A stretch of 64,000 bases of DNA from Larus michahellis. Lineage: Eukaryota; Chordata; Aves; Charadriiformes; Laridae. The notes beneath the pieces are model-generated. The model made no database searches. It worked only from the letters and a program-made list of their open reading frames with translations, and was not told the DNA's origin. The DNA lies in contig NC_133901.1 of the NCBI RefSeq assembly GCF_964199755.1, positions 45,849,418-45,913,417 on the forward strand. The letters run 5' to 3'. The translations under genes were made by a program, and so were the position numbers. This document shows, in pieces, positions 10,701-21,070 of the stretch (position 1 is the first letter of the stretch; each line of letters opens with the position of its first letter).

Positions 10701-12430
10701 GTAAAGGACATTTAGGAGAGACAACACAGTTGTTAGACGAGGACTAGCCTCAGTGCTCTTTAAAATGGCTGTCAAAAAGGTTTGCATCTCTCCTAGTCCA
10801 GATCGGGCATTGGAAGCTCCTCTCCTGTCTCCCTCCAGAGCAGCCCTAGAGTTAGGAGTTGTAAAGGCGACCCCAAAAACCATGCCAGCATGAATGGGAT
10901 GCCGAATTACTCAGTGCAGCGTGGGCTCCGTCACCAGGCGCCTGCCTGGGGAGCCTTGGGACAAGCACAGCCCTTTAGAAATCCCTACATCAAACATTTT
11001 CTAGGGCAGTACAATGCTATTGATGCTTAAGCAGAACTTTCATCCTGAAGGAGGCAAGATCAATTTCACTAGTTGGTCTTCAGACATTAACACCTCATAA
11101 AAAGGATGCTCATGCCCTGCTTATCTGGAGTGCATCTTTAATTATCTTTTGGTACACCTTTTGCGGCCCATTACTTACCAGTCAACACTGCTTTAATTAT
11201 AGGCTTGGCAGTAAAAGGCAGCTCTTACATCACTGAAATAAAAATGCTACAAAACAACCCTGGAGAATTGCAAAGAGATTTCATGTTCAAGTGGAAAACT
11301 GGGGAATTCAGCAAAACCACGCGGATTCTGTTCCACAAAGATCTCTCTGTGCAGTACTGGGGTAGCCCAGGAACCCTCCAAAGAACAGGAGCAAAGAAGT
11401 GGTAGTCGTGCTCTCACCTGCTCTTCAGGGAAAGGAGCATTCTTCAGGGAAAGCAGCCTGTCTTGTTTTGGAAATAATTCAGTGGCCGGATGTGAATGCT
11501 TCCCTGACATGTCAGGGCAAGCAGGATGAAGATACATTTTGCATCTTGAGCAAAAAGAGGGTGAAACTTAGGGTAATCCTTGCTTTCTAAGGGCATTCAT
11601 TTCCCACTCCAGAACTGGCTCTTGAGAGAAATGTCACCCTGTACCACCGAGCTTTCCCTTACAGTAGACCTTTTTATTATGCCGAAGCATTGCTCTAGCT
11701 TTTTTTCCTACCTGAAATGAATGTTGTTTCTAACACTTGAAGGTGGAGGAAAACAATATTGCTGAAAACACCACACACTTTTCAGACACACCAGTCTTGC
11801 TCTGACCTCAGTTCCCACTAAAATCTATAGATTTCAATGTGAAAAATGCATCAGGCCAGTTTCACATAACTTCTGAATAACCTCACGCTAAGTTTTTCTT
11901 ACATTTTTAACCCTTAAAATAATTCATGGCACTGACTGTAATTATCTGAAATCTAGTGTGACTGTACAAAAAGGGCATTACTAGCTAAGACGAAATATCT
12001 GTCTATCCCAATATTTAACTCTTCAGCAATGGCCAGAAATGTATACCTGTCTAGGGAAGGTGGGTATCTATAACCAGCTCAGTCAGTGACATACTGGTAC
12101 TTTCCCCTAGTAATGATGATGTTGACCTCAGTCATTTTCAGCCCAGAGACATCCTGACATGGATGAATTTCCAAGTATACAGAAAACACAATATGTTTCT
12201 ATTTTGTTAATTTACTCAGTCTTTCTCTGAACCTAGGTAAAATTTTAGCTTCCAAAGCACCTCCTGCCTCATGACAAACACATAACTTAACCATGTGTTA
12301 TATGAAACAACCCTTGCTTTTACAGCTTCTTAACATGTTGCCTGCAAGAATCATTTGGCGCTCTCTGCCTTGCACACAAGAATGTGGAATGACCTTCGCT
12401 GGTTCCAGCGGTTCACACTGCCCATTTTTT
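7780..12430. other. Intergenic region upstream of the DUX-family gene
   Basis: No gene recognised on either strand. Open frames of up to 153 codons (for example 8432-8893 plus) show no domain, no convincing splice structure and no known composition. Confidence 0.5.
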
Positions 12431-12870
12431 CATCAAACCCCATCACTTTTCCCCTTCAGCCACTTCTCTTCCAGACTGAAGAATCCCACATTACTTATGG
12501 TAACTGCTCCATGCCTTTGTCCATCCATGTCACCCTTTTCAGAACTTTTTCTGGTTCTACTGTATCCTTCCTGAGATAGGAAGACTAGAATGACTCTCAG
12601 AATTTAAGATGTAGAGGAATTACGGTGGTTTAAGTATGATGATGATAATGTCTTTTTCTCTATTGCTTTCCTAATAGCTCCTAGCATCTGCTTTGCTTTT
12701 TTGACTTGCATTCTCATAGAACTATCTATCAAACTCCAGGATCTCATTTCTGAGTTGTAATGGTAAGCTACTGTCTGAACCTGAAAATGGTTCCTTACTT
12801 GTACTGTCATTATGCTGCCTACTGGCGAGTTTTTGAGTCCTGTGACAATCTTGAAAGACATTGTCATCCC
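12430..12870 (-). mobile_element. Ancient CR1-like LINE 3' fragment
   Basis: Plus-strand text such as ctcttccagactgaagaatc, actagaatgactc and tagctcctagcat follows, with heavy divergence, the amniote CR1 consensus of the type seen in turtles and crocodilians. The translated minus strand includes KKAKQMLGAIRKAIEKK, like the C-terminal end of CR1 reverse transcriptase. It is far more decayed than the other CR1 copies here. Borders are approximate. Confidence 0.6.
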
Positions 12871-15452
12871 TCTCAAAAGAGAATACTGCCTTAATTTTTA
12901 AAGGAAATAAGTCCCCGGGTAAAACTGAAGCCAAAGTATTTGTGAACTTTGTGTATTTTATTGAATGGTGCCCAACACCATTCATTTTTCTTCTGGGCAG
13001 TAGAAAAAAACCCATGGGAGATGGATGTAGGATAGCATAGACTTGCTGGGATGGTAGCGATTAGTGTTCCCACTCTCAGGCAATACAATGTCTCCTGCTC
13101 TGGTGTAGGGACATCTCTCTTCTGTGGGACAGATCCGCCTCAGGCAGCCCCAGAGAACACTGATCTAGGGTTTGGACAAGCTGAGCCTGAGCCTGTAAAG
13201 AGTTAGGATGACCATAGGGAAGGGCAAATCAGCAGAGCAGTCTGCACCAGCGTACGAATGGGCTGGAGTAGGATTTTTTGCTTTTAATAAGCCTAACGCA
13301 TAGATCATCAGTGTTCTTGACCCCTTGGAATGCCGAGTAGAAAAGCCACGCAGGAACACATGTGGTAGCAAACCTGTGTTCACTAAAATCCCACCTCAAG
13401 AAACATCAAAAAAACATGTATAAAATATCTTCCTGAAATCCAGCCTGGGCCTCCAGAGGATGACTGAGTGCAGTTCAGTCTGGCAAGCCCTCGCTTGCTC
13501 CAGCACCGCCGCGATAAATACAATTGCATTTAAATGTAGCAGTGTTTTATACCCAGTACGGTCGGGTTCACAGTCTGCATTACTTCATGGTAATCTTTTC
13601 CCTCTTACTCCGTGCTGTCTCCTTCCCCGTCTCCTTTCCTTTGTAAGAAAGTCTCTTGTCATCGTCCTCACCCATGCTGTCTGTGTCACTGGCAGATGCC
13701 CTGTGACTGATCAGCTCCAGAAACGCTTGTGGACTCTTAGCACCTGAGAGGATCAGACCTCTGAACTGCAGATATTTTAGGACAAGGACTATATCTTTTT
13801 CTTGTGCTGGCAGAATACAAACACACCCACGTGATACTATAGAAATAGGACAAATCGCAACATCATAGTCTGCTGAACTTGATTACGATAACTAGTCGCC
13901 TAAAGATGAGTGAATTTGGCCTTAAGGCTAGGCAGCTGGGACTGGAGACAAGTTGTCTGGAGTCTTCTCCCTGTTCAAAGAACTATCACTCTAACCTCCC
14001 TTGTCAGTCCTATTCCTTGTCATCTCCCGAATAACATCCCCACCCATGTGGCTGTAACGAAATGTGCTTCCCACCCATCTGCTAGTGACCCCATTTCCTT
14101 GCTAGATCTGCGCTGGATTTTTTTGTACTGCAGGTAGCTTTTCCATCACAATATTCCTATTCCAGACACGTAGGAAAAAAAACCAGTCAGAGCTAGAAAA
14201 CTGTGTCAATTGACATGACTTGTTCATTAACTGAGAAACATGACAAAGATGCATTAGCTGGTCCCAATAGACCCTCAAGAACATGAACTAATTGGAAAGC
14301 TTTCCTTTTTCCCAACACTGCACTCCTGTGTTTACTACCATGCATCTGAAGAACACGGCAACCTATGGCAGTGTCTCTCAAAACAGGAAGCAGAAATAAA
14401 GAGGAATTCCTTCAGAGGGAAACAAGAAGTGATATCAGATACCAAATACTGCATTAAAATACACATGCACTGTCATCAAGCGGTTAAGGGACAGAACAAG
14501 GCATCGAAATGCTGATGGTTTGCTCAAGACTTACTCCTTCGGCCTGTTCTAACCTCTCAGTCTATAATCCTGTAGGATGCTGGTGTGCAGAGGCACGGCC
14601 CCTTGTCTGTATGTAATACAGTTTTGAATAGTCTAAATAAGTCAGGTTTTTCCAACATGAACAAGGCTGTCTGTTCATATGTAATTTATCCTTGCAAGAT
14701 ACGTTCAGTATTATTAAATAGCCTCCCTCAATGACATAGAATATTTTTTTGCGCACATACCTTTAAAAAAAATCCTGTCAAACACCTGTAGCATATATCC
14801 AATTTTAAAAATTCCACCAAATACTTGTAGCATAAATCCAACCTTTATAAACTGAGATTTCAAATGGATGTTACTTGTTAGTTTCATTTTTTAAAGCTAC
14901 CTCACACAATAAAAGAAAGCCATCAGAGACGTTCACAAAATATTTTGAGAAGGACTGAAGTTATTGACTTCCAGCAGACATCAGTAAAAACAAATACAGA
15001 ACTGAAAAAATGCACAACTGTGATCAAAACTGAAGCTCTCTGTTGCGACCTGGGCTTCAACCTGGTGAGCCTTGGCTGTCTATTTAGAAGGGCTTATTAA
15101 TGCAATGTTGGCTGAGGTACATCAAGATAAAAAAGTCTGCTTCACCTTTCTGTTCCTTTTTAATGACAGAAAAAAAGCCACAGTGACAGTGTTAGGATAA
15201 GCATATAGAACTCTGACGTAAATTCATCTCTAAAATGCACAAACCGAATGTGTAGTAAAATCAACAAGAAATTAAACTTAAATCTTTTCAAAGAATAAAA
15301 TGTTTAGCCGGGACCTTTATAGCTGATAGTTCACAAGACTTGAATTATTCTCCAAATTGTGTTAAAAAGGTGATAGAAGACAATTAGTTTTATCAAACAT
15401 CCAAGGAATTCATTTACCTATAAGAAGGACAGAGCAGACATATGTACAAAGG
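12871..15452. other. Intergenic region
   Basis: No gene, RNA or intact repeat recognised. Two short direct copies of an attccaccaaatacttgtagc-like segment occur at about 14785-14850. Confidence 0.5.
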
Positions 15453-15462
15453 TTTATTTATT
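15453..15462 (-). terminator. Polyadenylation signal of the unidentified gene
   Basis: Two overlapping AATAAA hexamers (AATAAATAAA on the minus strand) lie about 75 bp past the TAA at 15536-15538. Confidence 0.55.
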
Positions 15463-15535
15463 TCCAAGTCACAAAGGATATTCATTACAACAAGCAGAAT
15501 TACTATACCCCATTTTTCTTCTTATGCACACCTCA

Positions 15536-15610
15536 TTACCCTTTCAATTTTTTTATGAGGATCTGCTGAAAGTCTCGACCAAGAACCTCAAAACTGTACT
15601 GCTTGTCAAC
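15536..15610 (-). CDS. Unidentified gene, terminal coding exon
   Basis: The acceptor tgtgttgcag|GTTGAC leads into VDKQYSFEVLGRDFQQ and the C-terminus ILIKKLKG, then TAA. The polyadenylation signal lies just downstream. Confidence 0.6.
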   Translation of the reverse strand, partial: VDKQYSFEVLGRDFQQILIKKLKG

Positions 15611-17001
15611 CTGCAACACAAAATATTTTTAAAGACTGTACTTTTCCTTAGCTTCTCTAGTCTTAGAACTAAAAGATTAAGGTGAAATAATTTTTAACTC
15701 CACATTAAGAACGACAGAGAAACAGTCAGAGAAACAGGAACTGGACATTCCTTGCAGTAGTTTCATTACAGCATTGTGCCATTTCACCCTGATTAAAAAA
15801 TGTTTTATTGATAATTCTATCTTCTTAGGTAACTTTCACTGAATGCATCTCATCTCTTTTATACCAGCTTCAAATCCAGTTTAAAGTTGGTTGCAGCTCA
15901 TTTCCAAGTAACTTCCTAAAACAAGCCCAATCCCTTAAACCTTACTTATACAGAAAGTTGCTGTTTACACAAGTCACATCACCGACTCCAGTAGGATGAC
16001 TCACACCATAAAGGCTGGTCTGAATTAGACTAACCCTCCCCACCCCCCCTTTTTAAAAAAAAAAAAAAAAAAAGAATTTTAAAAGACACAGAAGAGCTAA
16101 GATGTCTCTATCTAGTCTCCGGCATCTACCAAGAACACCAAACAAAAGAGGCAGACTACCTGGCAAATACCCTTTGTACTTCCCGATGAAAGTGAGATAG
16201 TCAATATCTCTAAGTTAGAGATAGCAAATGTTTCTAAACTGAAGGGGGGAACGAGTTTTCTCCACCACTAGGTACAACAGAAACTTTAGTATTTGAAAAA
16301 TCTAAGAGGCTGGTATAATGACTTCAGTGTGTGAAACGAGCCAGCTATGTCTCGGGGATTAGGCAGGAAGAATGCACAGGTCCTTTTTATTGTTTTCAGC
16401 TGAACTAACCCACCTCAGTTTACATACCCAGTCACCATGGAGACCTCAGCACCCTTCGGACACTTCAGTGAAATTTTAAAAAAAACAAACAACTAGTGTA
16501 GTTATCTTTGAAATGTCAGAGAGGATCATACGTCCCATTTTCATGTTACTGTATGGTTAATAACCTTACCTGTTGATCTCATAACAAACATCTCTTTCGG
16601 TGTTAGATTCTTAAGAAGTACTTGTGGCTTTAATTACCAACCTAATTTGAAATCTAAACCAAGTGATGCAAGTGAAAGAAAGAAATGTTTGTATGCAATT
16701 ATGAGGGAACATGCTTTTTTTTTTTTTCTTTCCAACTTGGTTTGAAGATTACGCTTTCCCTCTCTTTTTCCATGGCCTTGACTACTACACAACCAGACTC
16801 GGTTTAGCAATCTGTGCAGCCTGAAGCAGGGTAAAGCTAGATGAGCTCATCTTCTTCAAATGCTTACAGAGCCCTGTCATCGTGATGGCAGCGGAGCCGA
16901 TTGCTAGCTACCAATACCTGCACGTTCTCTAGCACAGGAAAGGCCTGAGAAAGACCATGGAGCTGTGTTAATTCCACCACAACAGGGATTCGTGTTCCAA
17001 A
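15536..17001 (-). CDS. Unidentified gene, four 3' coding exons
   Basis: Four minus-strand exons join without a stop: 16918-17001 (28 codons, phases 0-0), 16570-16627 (0-1), 15865-15896 (1-0) and 15536-15610 (terminal, 24 codons plus TAA). Segments read FGTRIPVVVELTQLHGL, LLKNLTPKEMFVMRST, FKLDLKLVDKQYSFEV and GRDFQQILIKKLKG, about 82 residues in all. The composition is protein-like: an alternating hydrophobic, strand-like stretch, then a basic amphipathic end. I do not recognise the family. An AATAAATAAA signal follows the stop by about 75 bp. The first and last exons have good splice sites. The acceptors at 16627 and 15896 have weak polypyrimidine tracts. Upstream exons were not resolved; they should lie between 17.0 kb and the CpG island at 20.4-20.8 kb, possibly head-to-head with TMEM254. 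No function is claimed. Confidence 0.5.
15865..15896 (-). CDS. Unidentified gene, candidate short exon
   Basis: A 32-nt exon that exactly repairs the phase between its neighbours and encodes ATNFKLDLKL. Its small size and ordinary splice sites make it the weakest exon of the model. Confidence 0.35.
16055..16073. repeat. Poly(A)19 run
   Basis: Uninterrupted homopolymer of 19 A in an intron of the unidentified gene, preceded by a C-rich stretch. Length is likely to vary and is prone to sequencing error. Confidence 0.9.
16570..16627 (-). CDS. Unidentified gene, candidate exon
   Basis: Encodes PQVLLKNLTPKEMFVMRST plus one base. The donor ACAG|gtaagg is strong. The acceptor taattaaag|CCAC has a poor pyrimidine tract. 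Confidence 0.4.
16918..17001 (-). CDS. Unidentified gene, internal exon
   Basis: Bounded by gatttatag|TTTGGAAC and GTGCAG|gtattgg. It is 84 nt, open in phase 0, and encodes FGTRIPVVVELTQLHGLSQA and eight more residues. Confidence 0.55.
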
Positions 17002-18234
17002 CTATAAATCTAAAGCAGGCTTCTAGTGAGCATGGCCAGAGCTGCCTGAGCTGGCTGTCTGCACTCAGCCTTGGTCATATTTTGGTGTGTAGTGTGCTAT
17101 TGAGAGCCCCCAACTCATAACAGCACACCAGGTCTTCATTCAGTCACTTTCTAGCACTGATTAAGAGAAAAGCAAAGGAAAAAACGTAGAAATCTCAGAA
17201 GTTAAAGTACAGCATGCAGAAATAGTTGTATTTCCTGTAAACTTGGCAAAGTAAATTGGTTCTGTGTTTTTTCAATAATTCACATAACACTGTTTGGGAT
17301 TTGTAGTTTCTAATTTAGATTATACTTGTCAATAAATACAATTCACTGACAAATAACATGTCCAGTATTGAAAACACAAAGGTAGCTAACCTATTGGTCC
17401 AAAGTATGAAGGCACAAATGCAAACATTTTCCAAAATATGTTAGAGCAAGCTTTTCAGCTAGACTCTGGAAAATTACTCCCTCAAAGTTTGTTGTTAGGT
17501 ACATACAACACCTAAGAAACACAAGAAAGACTAATCATTGAAAGCAGTGGATTCTCTGTCTTTTGACGTCTTCAAAGTAAGATCAAATGCTCCTTGAAAA
17601 GTATGCTTTAAGTAAGTGCAAGTTACTGAGCTCAATTCAGAGAAATAAGGTAATATTTAATGGCCTGTGCTGGCCAGAAAATATGCTGCTACAGGACTTT
17701 TGGCTTTAAATTATGACAACTGGAACTATATTCAGCTCCTTAAATACTCCAAAGACTCCTCTCTCTGTCAAGAGAAACAGCCTTTTTTAAAAACTCAGGT
17801 CAAAGGCACTGCCCTCGATTAGAAATGGAACTGCTGAAAGTCCATCCCCACAAAGGGTCTGAGTTGTCTTCATTTTGTCTGAGGCTGTGGAGATGCCCAG
17901 GGCTGGTGTCACCCTACCCATGTCAACAAGCTGGCAGAGAGTGGGGGCTGCTGTCACACATGAAGCCTGGCCCCTTCTGGTGGGCCACATGCTGGGCTAG
18001 CTGGTTTTGTGACCATGGGCTATCCAGGCCAGGAAGAATATCATTTAATGTTAATAAAAAGGTAAATCAATTATTGTTGGTGAAAGAGAAAGAAGAGTAA
18101 GCCAGCTACCCCTCCTCTGCCCAAGGTGACACAGTGTGGGCAGTCTTCACTGGAGTGTGGCAGAAAGGATGACATCGTCTCTGACCTCACCTGGCTGCTT
18201 TTGGCCACCAAAGCCAGTATAATAAAGCAAATGT
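17002..18234. other. Presumed intronic sequence of the unidentified gene
   Basis: Several short splice-bounded open segments are possible, for example at about 17396-17460, but none chains in phase with the exon at 17001. A plus-strand open frame at 17825-18100 has no recognisable content. Confidence 0.4.
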
Positions 18235-18421
18235 CATAGAATCATAGAGTAGTTTGCATTGGAAGGGACCTTTAAAGGTCATCTAGTTCTTCCCCCTGCA
18301 ATGAGCAGGGACATCTTCAACTAGAACAGGTTGCTCAGAGCCCCGTCCAACATGACCTTGAATGTTTCCAGGGATGGGGCATCTATACATCTACTCTGGG
18401 CACCCTGTTCCAGTCACAGAT
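18235..18421 (-). mobile_element. CR1 LINE 3' end
   Basis: The plus strand reads agaatcatagag, then ggaagggacctttaaaggtc and gttgctcagagccccgtcca. This is the reverse complement of the avian CR1 tail, so the element is on the minus strand. It is the same subfamily as the copy at 43288-43652, sharing tgcaatgagcagggacatct. Confidence 0.9.
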
Positions 18422-19959
18422 CGTGGGCAGCAGAGCTGCCTGTGCCCCTCCAAGGGGCAGTAGGAAGGGGAAGGGTTAGGCTCCCTGTCCCCAGCTGCGG
18501 ATCACACACCCCACGGCCGAGATAGCAACACCTTTCTCCTCCCAACACCCTCCTGCTGCAGCAGCGCCCGGTTGGCGACAGCCCGGTTCTTTCCTGTGTA
18601 CTTGACTGCCCTCTCCAGTCAGCTCCGCGCAGCAGCACAGCCATCCCTTTACATCAGTTGCGTTTTGTTTACCTTCTAATAAAGCTGCTTTAATTGTGCC
18701 CTCAGAAGTGCTTCTTGGTGTGTGGGCAGAGCTCCTTGTGTGGGGCAGTCCGAGGCACTTCTATCGCAAAGCTCGGGCCATCTCAGGATCTCAGCACAAC
18801 CTTCGGACGTGGATGTACAGGCAGAAACAAGTTGCGTAGAATGTTCTAAAGAGCAAAGAATTAACTATGGGCTACAAAAAATAGGTTGAATTTTAGAAAT
18901 TTCTGCCAGATACCGAGACGTTGCAGGTGGAGCCACACACACTTCTCCCCTGCATCAGCAAAGCAACCCAGGCGAGTGTATCATGCGGATGGAATTCCAT
19001 GCAGTCAACCCCAGTGGTTTTTATAGACGGCCTCCCAGCAACGGTTTAACCACCGCAGGAATTTCTTACCAAACTCTCCTGTAATCTCCACACAACACCT
19101 CAGCAAAAAAAGCACAGTGCTCTGGGCAGGAATAGCTGGGAATGAACTACAGGGCAGGGAAACAGTCTCAGGACAGAACAAAACTAACCCAAACACATGT
19201 AAAGTCAATCCCTTCCATAGCGAACCTTCTCCGAAACACAGTGCTCATGCCGGGAAAATGTCAGGACTTGCTGCATTAGTTGTTGAAGAAAACAGCTTTA
19301 CAGGCACGTCGTTAACAGATAGTTAAAAGAGCAGCCGTATTTAGCCTTCAGGCAAGGAGAGAGAACAGGCAACATTTATCACTGTTTATCCCCCACCCTG
19401 TCAAAGTCACTGTCAAGCAAACAGGTAGCAAAGCTCTAAGGAAAACATGAGACACCTCCCCTCAACATTTCTGTCTCTGGGCACCTTCCCCAAGGCCCTG
19501 CTGACTTCTTTGGGCAACCTCATCACTGAGTCCAAAGTCCCAATATGGCATAGAGTACAAAACACTGGATTTAATACACTTTGAATTGGCAGTTTTCAAG
19601 AGGGAAGGTGTTATGTAGTATTCAAGGAGTCTCTCACATATATATATACACATACCTATTATAGCACTGCACATGTGCATACTTACAGGAATTTTTTACT
19701 AGGAGTAGTTCAAATAATTTATTTAAAAGAAAGCATAGATCTCAACATGCTTTATAACCAGTTAAATCTCATCAACACAGGAGAAATTAACTTAGACCCT
19801 TCTAGTGCCTCTCAGTTTTGCCTGAAGTTGTGAGTGATTTAAGGGCATGATGTGTGTAGGCTTGGGCTTCCCCAGCTCAGCTGAGACCTCCAGGAAGCCT
19901 TCTCAGGGCTCCTCAGCGCTTTGGATTCCCTGTCCTCACAAAGACTGAACTGCTCAGTG
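18422..19959. other. Region between two CR1 copies, presumed intron
   Basis: No firm feature. A short minus-strand splice-bounded segment at about 18673-18700 (GTIKAALLE) and another at about 19075-19105 were seen but could not be linked to a gene. A (TA)n stretch lies at about 19640. Confidence 0.4.
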
Positions 19960-20430
19960 ATAGGAATCATGGAATGGTTTAGGTTAGAAGGGAACTTAGA
20001 AGATCATTTAGTTCCGACCCCCCCTGCCCTGGGCAGGGACACCTCCCGATAGACCAGGTTGCTCAAAGCTCCATCCAGCCTGGCCTTGAACACTTCCAGG
20101 GATGGGGCATCCACAGCTTCTCTGGGCAACCTGTGACAGTGCCTCACCACCCTCACAGTAAAGATTTTCTTCCTGATACCTAACCTAAACCTACCCTCTT
20201 CCAGTTTGAAGCCATTACCCCTCATCCTATCTCTACGTGCCCTTGTAAAAATTCCCTCTGTCTTTCCCGTAGGCCCCCTTTAGGTACTGGTAGGCCGCTA
20301 TAAGGTCTCCCCGGAGCCTTCTCTTCTCCAGGCTGAACAATCCCAGCCCTCCCAGCCTGTCCTCAGGCAGAGGTGCTCCAGCCCTCTCACCACCTCCGTG
20401 TCTCTCCTCTGGGCCCTCTCCAACAGAATG
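19960..20430 (-). mobile_element. CR1 LINE 3' end, longer copy
   Basis: Minus-oriented CR1 with the hallmark segments: plus strand ggaatcatggaatggtttag at the 3' end, then ggccttgaacacttccaggg, the tail of the conserved 3' region, and ctctcctctgggccctctcc. It abuts the TMEM254 CpG island. Confidence 0.92.
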
Positions 20431-21070
20431 TCACCCACCGCCCAGCAGCAAGCGCCGCCGCCGCCGCCCTACACTCCGCAGCCGGCCTGTGCCCCTCTCC
20501 CCGGCAGCCGCTGCCACCCCTCGGGGGTCGCCCCGACGCCTTGCTTTCCCTCACGCTGCCGCCGCTGAGCCCTTGTGCCACCAGAGCGCGCCCGCGGCGC
20601 CATCCCCGGCCAGACCAGGCGGGGGTGGCGCCACCGGAGACCCGCACGGGCCTCCCCCCGCCCGCATACCGCGGCGGGGAGCGGCGGCCCCCCGCGGGCC
20701 CACCGGAAGGAAGTGACGGGGCGCTGCAGGCGGCGGCCGCCCTCGAGGGCGCCACACGCACCCCCCGCCCGCCCGCCCCGCCGAGTCACCGGCTCCGCCC
20801 CCCCCGCGGCGGCCTTAGCGGCGGCGGCCGAGCCCGGCCCGCAGAGCAGCGGCAGGATGACGGCGGCGACGGGCGCGGAGCGGCTTCGCGATGGCAGCTG
20901 CCACTTCCAGCGCTCCCGGCTCATCTGGATGATCGCCATCACCTTCGGCATGATCCTCCTCGGCGTAAGGAGCGGCGGGGAGGGGGGCGAGCGCGGCCCG
21001 GCCGGGGAGGTGCGGGCCTGCGGTGGCCCCCCACCGCCCTCGGGGCCGGCGCCCATAGGGACGCCCGTGG
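20430..21070. promoter_or_regulatory. CpG island at TMEM254 promoter
   Basis: Very GC-rich, with dense CpG and GC boxes and no TATA box. It covers TMEM254 exon 1. It may also serve the minus-strand gene downstream of it (inference). Open frames of up to 306 codons here are composition artefacts. Confidence 0.75.
20857..20964 (+). CDS. TMEM254: TMEM254 exon 1
   Basis: 36 codons from ATG, ending TTCGGCATGATCCTCCTCGGC before gtaagg. Holds most of helix 1. Confidence 0.93.

Noticed and set aside
17396-17460. Splice-bounded minus-strand segment reading FAFVPSYFGPI
   Set aside because: Weak acceptor, and its outgoing phase does not fit the next exon.
18673-18710. Splice-bounded minus-strand segment reading GTIKAALLE
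   Set aside because: Could be an upstream exon of the unnamed gene, but its phase does not chain to the exon at 17001 through any candidate found.
20004-20225. 73-codon minus-strand frame with gene-like composition
   Set aside because: Lies inside the CR1 tail at 19960-20430.
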